This document shows positions 22,941 through 34,868 of a DNA stretch of 64,000 nucleotides, one piece after another. A program made the position numbers and the translations under genes. Within the stretch, counting starts at the first letter, position 1. The number at the start of each line of letters is the position of its first letter. The notes beneath the pieces are model-generated. The model was not told the DNA's origin. It saw only the letters and a program-made list of their open reading frames with translations, and did not search any database. The stretch lies in NCBI GenBank assembly GCA_030278955.1, contig JAOANR010000014.1:35477453-35541452 (forward strand), in the 5' to 3' direction. Source of the stretch: Hygrophila difformis. Its lineage: Eukaryota; Streptophyta; Magnoliopsida; Lamiales; Acanthaceae.

Positions 22941-24955
22941 AATCATAATGAACTCAAACAATCATACCAAAAAAAAAATTAGAATCTCTAAAAAACTCAC
23001 CACATTCAATAGTGAAATAACAAAAAGGATCCAAAAATATGACTGAAATTGGTTGTGTGGGAACAGAAAAGCGAGGATGCAGGGGGCATGTACAAAATAC
23101 CAGAACAAAATACTACATATTTCATTATATGTGTCAATTGTTTTGAGCTTAAATGCACTCACGTAAGAGAAAATCTAATTTTGGAATCTAGATGTTGAGA
23201 AAACCGCAGTTCTGTTTCCCTGTGGAGAAAACTGCCCAACAAAGATAATTAATATACATATTGAAGCAAAATAATTTCAAAACAAAGGAAAAAAGCAAAG
23301 AGTAGGGCAAACAAACAGATACAGAGATTCAACAATCTCTCTTTCGATTTTCCTGTGGAACCATGATATGCGAAAATGCAGGGAGATAATCTTCAAAAAA
23401 AAAAAAACAAAAAATGTCTTTGCATGTACAAAAGACCAGAATAAAATACTACACATTTCATTATATGTGTCAACTGTTTTGAGCTTAAATGAACTCACGT
23501 AATAGAAGATCTGATTTTGGAATCTAGATGTTGAGAAAACTGCCCAACAGTTCTATTTCCCTGTGGAGAAAAACTGCCTAACAAAGATAATTAATATACA
23601 TATTGAAGCAAAATAATTTTAAAACAAAGGAAAAATGCAAAGAATAGAGCAAACAGACAGGCAGAGAGATTGAACAATCTCTCTTTTGATTTTCCAGTGG
23701 AAGCCATGATATGCGAAAATGCAGGGAGATAATCTTCAGTTACTGAAATGAAATTTGAGTTGATGCAACATTAGTGATTACCCTCTTCACCTCCTGTGAG
23801 GAAGGTTCAGCACCAGGAAACGATGTAGAACAAATTATGGAATGCAATGCAAACGAAAGAGAAATGTGGATAAAGAAATCTACAATGCAAAATTCTATAA
23901 TTACAACCAATTCAAAGCACCTAAAAGGCCGAGAAACTGACATGTGCTTTATTGCTCCAATGCTACAGCAGGCATCCCATCATGGAAATGTGGGATGTGT
24001 CTAAACGAGCTATCCAGGTTTGGTCTCCTAAAACTAGCATTAATAAAAGTGGCTTCGTGAGAGACACAGATAATAAGAGATTAAAACACATATGCGAACA
24101 AGAATAGAAACCAAAGTGTTAAATTACCAAAGAGGCCAACAATAACCACCCACAAGATAGTGATGATACCACAAGAGTGTTGACTGCACGGAAAGTAATT
24201 AATCAAGACAACATTTCAATAATCAATTCCAGAATTATGTTTAAGATTAAAAAAAAAAGAAACAAAAAAAACAAAAAAACAAAAAATGTCTTTGCATGTA
24301 CAAAATACCAGAATAAAATACTACACATTTCATTATATGTGTCAACTGTTTTGAGCTTAAATGCACTCACGTAATAGAAGATCTGATTTTGGAATCTAGA
24401 TGTTGAGAAAACTGCCTAACAGTTCTGTTTTCCTGTGGAGAAAACTGCCCAACAAAGATAATTAATATACATATTGAAGCAAAATATTTTTACAACAAAG
24501 GAAAAATGCAAAGAGTAGGGCAAACAAACAGACAGAGAGATTCAACAATCTCTCTTTCGATTTTCCAGTGGAAGCCATGATATGCAAAAATGCAGGGAGT
24601 TAATCTTCAGTTCCTGAAATGAAATTTGAGTTGATGCAACATTAGTGATTTAGAACAATTTCAAAGCACCTCCTGTGAGGAACGATTTAGAACAAAATAC
24701 GGAATGCAATGCAAATTAAAGAAAAATGTGGAAAAAAGCCTACAATGCCAAATTCTAAAAGTACAACCATTTCAAAGCACCTAAAAGGCAGAGAAACTGA
24801 CATGTGCTTTATTGCTCCAATGCTAGAGCAGGCATCCCATCATGGAAATGTGGGATGTGTCTAAACGAGCTTTCCAGGTTTGATGTCCTAAAACTAGCAT
24901 TAATGAAAGTGGCTTCGTGAGAGACATAGATAATAAGAGATTAAAACATATATGC
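22941..24955. repeat. Intron-like region built of repeated blocks
   Basis: A block of about 310 bp occurs three times (starting about 23087, 23423 and 24292). It contains TTTCATTATATGTGTCAA, TTGGAATCTAGATGTTGAG and a CAACAATCTCTCTTT segment. A second block (TGACATGTGCTTTATTGCTC to CTAAACGAGC) occurs at about 23938-24013 and 24798-24873. No coding frame is supported. It was probably made by local duplications about 0.87 kb apart. Confidence 0.7.
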
Positions 24956-24978
24956 TGTAACACCCCGGTTTTTGGTCA
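24956..24978 (-). repeat. Short LTR-end fragment
   Basis: TGTAACACCCCGGTTTTTGG then TCA is the same as the first 23 bp of insertion E (53385 onward), and then the match stops. It is too short to place as an element and is probably a truncated LTR tip. Confidence 0.5.
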
Positions 24979-25238
24979 AACTACTAGCATGAGCAGAATC
25001 ACTCTCAGCAAGAGCACAGAATCAAACTACTAGCATGCTTTCTCTTAGTGAAACAAGGAATTAGAGAATCACTCATGCTTTACCATTACAGAATCATGCC
25101 TCTAAATTCGAAAATACTGCAGCATTATACAATTTTATAACACTTCAGAGATCATCATGCTTAGTGGGCAAGAAATCCAATGACAAGAATACTGACAACA
25201 CATGAACACTCAAATAGTGTCCCTGTGTTCATCAGTTT

Positions 25239-27962
25239 CCCATTGTAACACCCCGGATTTGATAACCCAGGCCGGGATGTCACCGCCATATCTCCCTAGC
25301 AAGACACGGCTTCCCGAGCTCACTAAGGAAATGCAAGGCTTGTGGGTACGTAAAAGATTTAAAACATTTTAAGATTTAGTCCGGAAATTTATAATACTTA
25401 ATTCAAAATACGATAGTAATAATCATCATGCGCGAAAATAGAGTAAATGCAGCGGAAAGTAATCACGACCAACATGGCTAAATCCTCGGGTTTAACAGAC
25501 CGGTAAAAACAGTACGATGCAGAATTTAAAATGTCCATAAATGGTTTCCCCCAAGTGCATATGCATGCGTCACTCGACATACTCTGTAAAAAGAAAAATG
25601 ACAACGGTTTATCAGTATAAAAATATACCGAGTAAGTTAATCCCTAACTAACAATTTAAGGGGTTACATGTGTTCAAATCCAAAGATTTCACTTTTCATG
25701 CATTAATTTAAAAATCCACATTTTATTCGCAGCGGAAAAACATGATTAATTTATTCAGGGCGTGAATACATAATTAAAGGACTTAATTTAAAAGCGGAAA
25801 TTAAAAGCATAATTTAAGAACATAATTTAAATGCATAATTTAAAAACATGGTAAATAAGATTTAAGCATAATTAAACACTCACACAAGTCTTTTATATTT
25901 TATCCCGCAAACTAAGAAGAGGACACCATACCGGGAGATCACTAACGAGGCAATCTCAACATAGGACCACTAACGAGGCAGTCCACAACAATGGGAGACC
26001 ACTAACGAGGCAGTCTCAAAAGATAGTAGGACCACTAACGAGGCGATCCAAAACACAGCGCGCGAGATCACTAACGAGGCAATCTCAGATAGTAAGGAGA
26101 CCAACTAACGAGGCAGTCTCAAAGATAATGATTAGCATGAAGATCGGCTCAGCCTAGTGAACGGGATTTTTCGAAAGTTCGTATTTCAAGTGATCAAAAG
26201 ATTCGATATCGCGTTTCATAGTTCGAGTTTTCTCAAGTTCGAAAAATCCGATTCGAGGCAGTTTACGCCTTTCTTAATTAAAAATTCATCTTTACACTAA
26301 AAATTTTGAAATTTACACAGTAGTTCGAACACACACTCACGAACAACTATCATGTTTTAAGTTTTTGGAAATAAGGTTTCGAAGTGAGTCAAAATTTGAG
26401 TTCTTTACAAAAGATAATTTCTGTCTCAAAAACTGATTCCATCGCAGGTTCGTGCGACGCCGATTAAAAATTCATTTCAAAGCCAATTGATCCAAAATTT
26501 TTACAGGAGATACACAACACATTAAGGAACAACTTTCATATTTTAAGAATTTGGAAATAATGAATTTTAGATGTTCAAAAATCGACCACAACACGCAGTA
26601 CATGAGCGGACTCAAAAGATCGCTTAAAACAGGTTCTGAATTTCGGCCGTTTGACATATCAAATGAACTCCAAAATCCATGAAATTTTATATGCATATCT
26701 AGACACATTTATCTACAACTTTTGTTTAGAAATTCAAAGTGGAATAAGAAAATCTGTCAACAGTTTGAAACGTTCGGTTTGTCACAGAAGGTTTACCGGC
26801 GAAATTTGAGATAGCAAATCTTAATGTCAATGGCTGAAATTTGGACACAAGATAGATTAAAGTCTTAGGAACAAAATCTATGTTGAAAAGTTTTCGGTTT
26901 GAATTCATGAAGGTCGGGTTTTAGGCGAGTTTTTGAAATTGGACGAAAATAGGATTTTTGAAAATCGATTTTTGTTACGGGTCTATATCTCGAGTTTTAA
27001 ACAACAATAAACCACAAAAATTTATGAGTAAGGTCTTAACTTACTTAGTTAGAGATTAGAGTCGCTGGAATGGGTTCCCGGACGTCCTAGGGTCGCGACG
27101 AACGGCCAACTTCTCCGATCGCTTTTTGTTCGTTTTCCGACGTGAAATCGTAGTAAAGGAAAAGGGTTAGATTTCGAGTTTCTAAGTTGTATGAAAGAAC
27201 TAAAACATTATACCATAGCTTACCAAGAGTCTAGAGGCAGGGCTTGGTTCCTTTCGCCTCGTCGTCGCCGAAATGCTCGCCGGAAAGTGGATTCGGAGGG
27301 AGTTTGAACTTGGAGAGATAATTGAGAGTATTTAGGGAGTGGTTTCTGAAAACTTAGGGTTTGGGGCGCCCCTAGGGTGTTCTTAAGGCTTCCCTAAGGC
27401 TGAGATTCGGTTGCCATCGAAGGAGGTGTTGTTTTTGGCAAGAAAATCACCATGGAAGGAAAGTTCACAGTTTCTGCACCTCTGGCGCGCTGGTGACGCG
27501 CACCTATAGCCTTTGCCGCGCGGAGCACGCGCGACCAGCCTGGAGTCGCGACTCCGCCTTCCGCGCGGTGGCCGCGCGGCGAGCGCGGGCCGGCTGGACC
27601 GGCCGGTTCGGCGGTCCGCGTGTCCCGTCGGGTCTTTTCTTCCTTTCCTCTATTGGTTTTCTACCCTCTACGTGTTAGCTCGACTCCTCGGGTCGTCTCC
27701 GGTTCGGAATCTTTACCTTAAACTTGTTACGAGTTCGGCTTATTGCTTGTAACATTTCCGTGCCCTAATTAGTCTAGTCTAAATTAGTCCCAACTCCTCC
27801 TATCGTCCTTGCGATTGATCTTGTGATTTATTTTATGATTTATTTTATGATTTATTTTATGACTGAACTTAGAAATTAGTTCCAAGCTGCCTACGTACCC
27901 GGATCAAGTTATGACGTAGTTCAAAACAATTTGAATTTGTTTTTCTCGGGTGTTACACCCAT
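25239..27962 (-). mobile_element. Solo LTR S1 of a gypsy element, TSD CCCAT
   Basis: LTR 25244-27957 (2714 bp, minus orientation), from TGTAACACCCCGG to CGGGTGTTACA, flanked by CCCAT at 25239-25243 and 27958-27962. No internal domain is present, so recombination between two LTRs removed it. Its transcription-sense start contains the CTACGT hairpin (27891-27919), which in element B lies before the 3' LTR. It also holds a hairpin array (25935-26120), a GC-rich CGCGCGG block near 27481-27600 and a triple TTTATTTTATGA repeat near 27830-27860. Confidence 0.92.
25935..26120 (-). repeat. Array of six hairpin units with varying arms in S1
   Basis: Six units of about 31 bp share the loop CACTAACGAGGC but have different, matching arms: GAGAT/ATCTC (twice), GGAC/GTCC, GAGAC/GTCTC (twice), and one weaker GGA/TCC unit. 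The arms change together, so folding as DNA or RNA seems to be kept. Confidence 0.8.
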
Positions 27963-28529
27963 ACTTAAAAAAAAAATTCAAGATGTTCACAGATAGGGAT
28001 TACAGCAAAACCATGGGAGAACTCTTAACAATGACAGGTACACCAACACTCAAATTGAAATAAGAACCCCAGCACATACAATGGTGAAGAACAATACCAC
28101 TGTCGCACCCTAAACAACTGCCTAAGTTCAAAATCAAAAACCCATCTAAAACCGAATACTCCCTAGCCACCACATTTAACAAAAACAGAACTCCTCCCTT
28201 CCTCCCAATCATGCTCGGCCAACACCCAAATCAAAACATCCCCCAAATAAACACTGCCCGTTTAAAACGAACACTTCCTCATCCCCAACATCAGTAAAAA
28301 CACACACCCATCAGCATCTTTCAAACTCCCACCCTCTCCATCATGCTTAAGCCAACACCCATATTCAAAACCAAAAGAAATTTCAGCATATCCATGGCAA
28401 GAATAACTCAAAGTCGACATCAAACAGCGAAATAGGCTATATTGACACCTAACCTCAAGCTATTGAAACAAAATAAGATAAAATCGCGAAATAGGGGCTG
28501 CGGTATAACGCGAGAATGGTGAATGGAAG
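27963..28529. other. Spacer, probably intron of the exon at 28536
   Basis: C-rich on the plus strand, with no supported exon. On the minus strand it follows the donor of the exon-like start at 28582-28536 and ends at solo LTR S1. Confidence 0.3.
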
Positions 28530-28535
28530 CCTTAC

Positions 28536-28582
28536 CAGGGCTGCGCCTTCTTCGGAGATGACGACGAGGACGAGGGTTCCAT
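28536..28582 (-). pseudogene. Possible first exon of an unidentified minus-strand gene
   Basis: Reads MEPSSSSSSPKKAQP and ends at a good donor (CCTG|GTAAGG). A TATA box (28738-28745) lies 156 bp upstream with a pyrimidine-rich leader between them. No downstream exon is visible before solo LTR S1. Alternatively it is the leader of a non-coding transcript. The product is unknown. Confidence 0.35.
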
Positions 28583-28737
28583 TATGCGTGGTTTCGCAAA
28601 ATTTGGGCAGAGTTTCCCCTGAGTTTGGTCGGAAAAGTGCGAAGAACACTTGGTGTTCGTTCGGGAGAGAAGGGTTCGAGACGAGAGAGTTTTGAAAATT
28701 TTCTAAGTGTGGGACTTAAGAAGAAGAAGGGTCGGGG

Positions 28738-28745
28738 TATTTATA
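28738..28745 (-). promoter_or_regulatory. Possible TATA box beside a palindrome array
   Basis: TATAAATA on the minus strand, 20 bp from the start of the palindrome array at 28765 and upstream of the exon-like sequence at 28582. The same arrangement (array, then TATA) is seen at 43918-43925. Confidence 0.45.
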
Positions 28746-28764
28746 AAAACAGGGAACAAGGGCT

Positions 28765-29176
28765 TACGACGCTATACTTGGCCTACGACGTTATACTAGC
28801 GCCGTAGGTTAAGTTCAGTCTCATAGGTAGAAAGAAGGGGAAAAAGGTACGACGCTATCCATAGGTACGACGTTGAACTCAGCGTCGTACTTTTTGGATT
28901 GCGTCGTAGGGCGGTGGTGAGCAAGGGAGTGCACTACGGCGCTATCATTTTAGTACGACGCTGAGTTCAAGATAGCGTCGTACTGAGGGACTGCGTCGTA
29001 GGATGGAAAGGGATGAGTGTACTACGACGCTACACTTCGACTACGACGCTGAAGTAGCGTCGTAGGGTGTGGTTGACGTCGTAGTCGCTGAAAGAGAGTA
29101 AGGGGGATACTACGACGCTGTACGCTTACTACAACGTTGACCTAGGTCAGCGTCGTAGCTATGGATAGCGTCGTAA
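28765..29176. repeat. Nested palindrome array 1 (TACGACGCT / AGCGTCGTA)
   Basis: Five or so units of about 60-70 bp. Each has four arms: an outer TACGACGCTA, an inner TACGACGCTGA, its complement TCAGCGTCGTA, and an outer TAGCGTCGTAG. Each can fold as a hairpin inside a hairpin. Related arrays lie at 42940-43276 and 43984-44252. Confidence 0.85.
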
Positions 29177-29700
29177 GTGGGAGCGGGATTCAACTAACAC
29201 TTGGATTTTTGAAATTTTTCAAAATTTAAGCGGACTGGGCCTGCGAAGGTGAATTTGGGCCTCAGTCAAGTTTATTTGTTTTGGACTTGGAAATTTTTGT
29301 CCAAAACAATTTTTCATGTTATGAATGGGCTGAAGTAATAAAATTCTACTTGCATAAAATAGGTTGGATTAATTCCACTTGTTTGCAAAAATTATTCCGG
29401 GTTCTAAATTGCTTTAATTTCCGGAATTATTTTCTTAAATTCATGGGATTATTCCAACCGGGAACCTGGTTTTTCTGCTTTATTTCTCTGCTCCTCCTTT
29501 TTGGTGGTTCCATGATTCCTGCAAGAAAGAATACCCAAATCGGTTAGGTTTTCTCCTCAAATCAACATCCTCACATTTAGAGTCTTAGTACTCTAAATGT
29601 TTAATTGATTTGGGGGTACTTCTCTGCTCTGAAATAGGTACACAAAGCTAACTAAAGCTAACTAAGAGTAATCAGGAGTGTAATTCTCTTAGTAAACGAC
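29177..29700. other. Non-coding region of the unidentified host element
   Basis: AT-rich; the open frame at 29281-29547 has no recognisable feature. ACTCTAAATGT and its inverse flank position 29590. Confidence 0.3.
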
Positions 29701-29708
29701 GCTGCATC

Positions 29709-30075
29709 CTCCCCGGCAACGGCGCCATGAAACTTTTGACAAGTTTCGTTAACACGAGTATTTTTATAAAATATATCAAGTTTGAATTTATTAAATGAAA
29801 AGAATTATGAATCATGGGAAGGGGTTTAAGGATATATTTCACTTTTTATTACTCTTGTGGGGAACTTTGATTTCAAACGGCGCGATGAAAATCCCCGGCC
29901 ATGAAACTTTTGACAATTTCCCACTATATGAGTATTTTCTGAAAGATAATAGTCCCGGTTTTCCAATTTTTTATTTAATGAAACCAATTATGAAGATGGA
30001 GTTGGGATTAGGGATATATTTATAGGTTGTCACATTTTTATTTACTTGTGTTAAGAAACTGTGCCCCCGAAAGCG
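29709..30075. repeat. Diverged tandem duplication with CCCCGGCAACGGCGCCATG
   Basis: Two related blocks (about 29709-29890 and 29895-30070) each hold ATGAAACTTTTGACAA, a stretch ending in AGGGATATATTT or AGGATATATTT, and TTTTTATT-type tails. The CCCCGGCAACGGCGCC string is one I recall from non-coding parts of many plant gypsy-type elements, so the host may be a degenerate TAT-type or LARD-like element. That is inference from memory. Confidence 0.4.
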
Positions 30076-31902
30076 CACGGAGTCAAAAATTGCAGTAATT
30101 TATAGTAAGACCGGATCGTTCACTGGAGGATGTGCGATAGAAGCAGGTCCCACGTCGTTTACTAAGATTTTCCACTCGGTTACTCGATTCGAGTGGTGTT
30201 TTAATTACCAACTACTTGACATAATTTAATTCTAAGCTATGGAAGCAATAGAATAAAGCAGATAAAATTTATTCTAGAAAGCGAAGTAAATTTAATCTAA
30301 GAAAACAATAAATTACTCTAAGAAAGCAAATTTAAAATGTGACAGAAGGGACAGGAAGAAAATAATAAAAATTGGACAAGATTCAGATGAAACACAGCTA
30401 AACTTCCATTTTAATACACAGATCTTTGTTTGGGATAATCCTTTCAGTTAGCTAACTCTCATGCTTCCATACCATGTTCCCTTTAACAGACAGGTACTTA
30501 CAGTAAGGATTTACATGCTTTTAAGAAAACAAATTCTAAGATACTACAGACTAATAACTCCCCTTGCAATGCCTTGCAAGAGTAAGTCATCTGCGGTGGA
30601 TAAGCAACACCTGACAAATCATTAGTTGAAATGCCAAGTACTTCCATCATTCCCCCATGTCACACCCAAAGTTTCTAACCAAGCCCCGAACTATCCCTTA
30701 ACTCTCAGTCCTGGTAACAGTTGGAAGATCTAGAGACACATCCGAGTGACCTCTACGAAAGCGATTAAAAGAAAGCAGTAAAGAAAGCATTTAAAATCCT
30801 ATCACTCGGAAGTTTCAAAAGCTTCGTACTTGTAGTAAAAGAAAGCCCCCATTCAGAATATCTGAGCGTGGATCAAGAATTCCCGAATCTCGGTGAACCG
30901 CTCGCAGTGTTCACTTCCTTTCGGGTGGTTATGAGATACAAACTAATGAAACGAACTAATAGGTTAGTTCGTTCCGGATGCACTCACTCAGGACTCAAAA
31001 ATAGGCTTTGGCAGGAGAGGATGGTAGTTGATAGAATACCCAACCCTACCTTAGAAAATAATCAAGGCTTATATGTTGTTCCTCTAGTATTATCTATTAC
31101 ATTTTGTCTGAATCCAAGTGGACTCTGAGTCAATGCAATATCTAATATAAGATTTCCAACACAAAGCAATTTTGGAAAATAATAAATCTTTGAAAATCAT
31201 TCCCTAAACAGGTACTAGACTCTCAATTAAAACACAGATCTTTTCAGTCTAGGTGAGACCTAATCGCTGACTCTGCTTCTAATTTCCCAAAATTAACCCC
31301 CGGTAGAATGTGAATTAGTCATAACTGTGGAATTTATCCCTTACTTAGATCCGGATTTTATAAATGAATTTTTGTTGGAAATTTATTATGAGACATCTGA
31401 TTAAAATCTAGACTTCTATGTCCAAGGGAAGGATCCCAAAATAATCAGACCACAGTATCTACATAATATTATCATGCATAAATTTATAAAGAAGTGTAAA
31501 ATTAATTTAACCCAAAATATAAAGTGGGTTTAGACAGAATGTGGAACACAGAAATGAAATAGCCGGAGATGAGAAGAGTTTGGCTGAAAAGACTCATCAA
31601 AATAATTAAGGTAGTTGGATTGCAGTTATCTGTTGTCCAGCTTCCCAATCATTAGGATGGAAGGAATTTAGACAGCAGAAGACCTTGAATGATAGTGATC
31701 GCTATCATCAAAGTTCTTGCTATCTGTGAAATGGGAGGAAAAACCTACATCTTTTCTCCCCATAATACCAGTCAAACGATGTTGATCGACACCATCTGAT
31801 AGTGTTATAGTTTGAAATTCGGGTTTTGAAAATAAAAGAAAATAAAACTGTATTCAGACAGGGACTGACTGAGTGGCTACTTCATTTCCCGGTAAGAGGA
31901 CC
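30076..31902. other. Non-coding host region left of element B
   Basis: No coding region supported. The segment GGCTACTTCATTTCCCGGTA at 31875-31894 recurs at about 42520-42539 on the other side of element B, which shows a tandem duplication present before B inserted. Confidence 0.4.
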
Positions 31903-31907
31903 GTTCG

Positions 31908-34506
31908 TGTAATACCCGTGAATTTTCCATCATAAAATAAAACAATAATTAAATAAATAAACAGTAAATACAATAAATAAATGAATCCAGCAAATAAATA
32001 AATAAATAAAGAGAAGGAAATGAGAAATGAGATTTTAACTTAAAAAGGAATTAAAGGAATTTAATTAAATAAAAAGAATTATTAAAGGTAAATAAATTGC
32101 ACACCGAAACCCGACACTAATGAACTCGAGGATTCGAGTCCAAAGCATCCAATTAGACCCGAGAATAAATTTAGAAAGAAAGTAGAAACCCGAATATACC
32201 CCGGAAATCGGAATTCGGGAGCATAGAGGGATAGAAACCCGAAAGAGAGGCGGAAAAGCACGACGGATCGCACGACCCGCCCGGACCGAAGTCCAGGCGA
32301 GTGTCGCGCGGTGGCCGCACGGTGAAACAAGGAAGAGAGCGCCACGACCGCGCCACATGACAGATTCGCCCGTTGCGTGAATCTCTCGCCCGAACGCGGA
32401 TTTTTCGACTTTCGGTTGAACATATCTCGACCCAAGACCTTTAGGTCAGATGTTGGACGCCCTAGGGATTGAGAAATCTATAAATAAACCCCTCAGGAGC
32501 CCCAAACAAGTTTACAAAACCCTACAACCTTCTATACGTTCGAAACCCTAAATCCGGAGTCGTCGGAGGCACGAAACCAAGACGAACGCTGTTGGACGAA
32601 TTTTTCCAAGGATCTCCATAGTCGTGGTAAGTCTCGATCCAATCCTTGTTCAATAAACGATTCGAAAACGAATCCTAATCATCTCTTTTCTCTTTCTACA
32701 CCTCGAATTGGATCTAGATCGTAGAACCCGACGAACGGAGAGGAGAAAAGGTGGACGGGAAGCCACGCCTTCGAAAAGACGATCCCGGACGTTCATAAAC
32801 TCAGTAAGTTAACTCTTACATGGTTTTGGGATGAATTAAAACATTCAAAACTAAAAGATTAACAAGAAATCGAAAATCTGTCAATTTATACTTTCTACCT
32901 ACGCAACAGATTTGATGAATTTTTCCGAACCTTAAAACGAACTCAAACGGAAAAACTTAAAACATAAAAAACGTTCTTAAGACTTAGATCTAGCTACTAT
33001 AAATTTTTGAGAATTTTTAGAGACGATTTGATATGTGAAAACCCACCAAAACCGAACTGCTTGAATCTAGATCTTGAAACCTTGGACAGAACTTAGGAAT
33101 GATCTTGATCACGTTTTTGACATAGGATCTAGGCTGTTTTAGATCTTTGGCCGAACATGAAAGTTGTAGATAAATGTCGTAAGATGATCTCTGTCAAATT
33201 TCATTAAATTTGGAGTTGAATTGCTATGGTAGAATTCGAAATCTTTAAACTGTGACACATTAAACTCGGACAGAATTATTCTTATGCGAAAATTGGTGAT
33301 TTTGACCTACTTAGGTATCTCGGATCGAAAAAGTTAAAACACGAGAGTTGTAGATCTTGATGTTTCCGAGTCAGATATGAAATTTTGGAATTTTTGGAAT
33401 TAAATCTGATTTTAGACGAATTTTAGAGTAAACTGTGGTTTACCGAAACGAAATCTTGAAATCTTGTTGAAACATGGAATTAACCTTTAGGGTTGAAACG
33501 AGTTGAGATATTATTTGTAAATAAATACAATTGAAGTCAAATTTTAAAAATTAAATCCCCTTACAAACTTGATAAATTAAAATTAGGGGTGAGTGCTCTG
33601 CAGGGTGCCCCCTAACGATTCACTTCGTGCCGTAATGGACGATGGTGACCCCGTGCGCTAAACTTGAGATATGGATTGCCTAAACGGCGAAATATAGAGC
33701 CTACACTCTCGTGAATATCCGTATGGGTTTCCCGAGGCTCCGGAGTGGTACTGGGTATGGCTGATACGGTTGCGGCCGCTGGGCTACCGGCTAAACTTGT
33801 TGACATCGCGATGCTATCGTGAAACTTTGAAATACCAAATCGGGGATGTAATGGGGATTTTAAATTAAATTAAATTAGATTAAATTATGTTGTTGTCCAA
33901 TTAAATTATTTAAATGCTTTATTTAAATTATGGCTTTTATGATTAAACCATGTGATATGTGTTATTAAATAGAGCCCTGAGATAAATTATGCTATTGGAT
34001 AGTGATTAGATTAAATTAAATATTATGTTATTATCATGTTTTGTTAAATTATATAATTTATGGCTTTTAAACCCTACGATCATGCATGTGTTAACTTACT
34101 CAGCAATTTTGCTGACCAAAACCATTTTTATTCCTTTCCTTACAGAATATGTGGAATGAGCATGTGTGAGCACGATTCATGCATGGGATTTTGGGGAACA
34201 CTTATTTTGCTTTTAAATTTCGTACTTAGACTATATTATGAACGGGCCTGTTTAACCCGTGTTTTGGCCATGTCGGCCCTTTTTATATTTTCCGCTGCGA
34301 TACTGTACTAAACCAAATATTTCCGCTGCGCTATGCTATTATTATTTTCGAATTATATTGTATGGGCTATTTTGAATGATTTAAATGTTTTTAAATACTG
34401 CAATACCTAGCCTTGCATCTCTTTAGTAAGCTTGGAGAAACCGTGTCTTACTAGGGAGATGTGGCGGTGACATCCCGACCTGGGGACAAAAAACCGGGGT
34501 GTTACA
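31908..34506 (+). repeat. Element B 5' LTR
   Basis: 2599 bp, TGTAATACCCG to GGTGTTACA. It has a TATA box at 32480-32487, a GC-rich block GCGCGGTGGCCGCACGG near 32307-32323, and the conserved CCGTATGGGTTTCCCGAGG motif near 33720. Identical in layout to 39846-42449. Confidence 0.95.
32480..32487 (+). promoter_or_regulatory. TATA box in element B 5' LTR
   Basis: TATAAATA, repeated at 40421-40428 in the 3' LTR. Downstream leader contains CCCTAAATCCGGAGTCGTCG, also seen in the other LTRs of the family. Confidence 0.6.
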
Positions 34507-34509
34507 AGT

Positions 34510-34521
34510 TGGTATCAGAGC
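34510..34521 (+). other. Primer-binding site (initiator tRNA-Met) of element B
   Basis: TGGTATCAGAGC, 3 bp after the 5' LTR, same primer as element A. Confidence 0.9.
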
Positions 34522-34707
34522 CCGGCTATTTTTAAACTATTATTTTTAAACTATTATTAACATTTTGACTATTCTTTTAAATTTTAAAGTTTTATTTCCA
34601 TGGAAAAATTTTTATTTTAAAACCCATGGAAAAATATATATATGTGGTGCATTAAATTATTATTGGGGGGAAATATCATTTGCATTTGCATGTTGCATCT
34701 CTGTTAT

Positions 34708-34852
34708 GAACTTAGAATTTTGGAAACTTGAACTTAGAATCTTGGAAACTTGAACTTAGAATCTTGGCAAAACTTGAACTTAGAATCTTGGCGAATTGAA
34801 CCTAGAATCTTGGCGAATTGAACTTAGAATCTTGGCGAATATTAACTTAGAT
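34708..34852 (+). repeat. Short tandem repeat in element B leader
   Basis: About six units of 20-25 bp based on GAACTTAGAATCTTGG with tails AAACTT or CGAATT. It lies just before the extra ORF. The first units have AAACTT tails and the last have CGAATT tails, so it grew by stepwise duplication. Confidence 0.85.
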
Positions 34853-34868
34853 CTCTTGCTTGCGCTAG

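Noticed and set aside
25935..26120. Resemblance of the S1 array to a CRISPR array
   Set aside because: Repeats and spacers are too short and similar, the context is a plant LTR, and units form hairpins that include the variable parts.
27493..27752. Arginine/alanine-rich frames in solo LTR S1
   Set aside because: They come from the CGCGCGG block; composition explains the open frame.
29281..29547. 88-residue plus-strand frame with hydrophobic stretch
   Set aside because: Low-complexity AT-rich DNA, no homologous motif and no promoter; likely chance.
32065..32435. Overlapping minus-strand frames of 97 and 117 residues in the LTRs of element B
   Set aside because: Antisense to a GC-rich LTR block and duplicated with the LTR; other LTRs of the family do not keep the frames.
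34060..34311. 83-residue frame near the end of both LTRs of element B (also 42002-42253)
   Set aside because: Conserved only because the LTRs are near-identical; the related E LTR does not clearly keep it.
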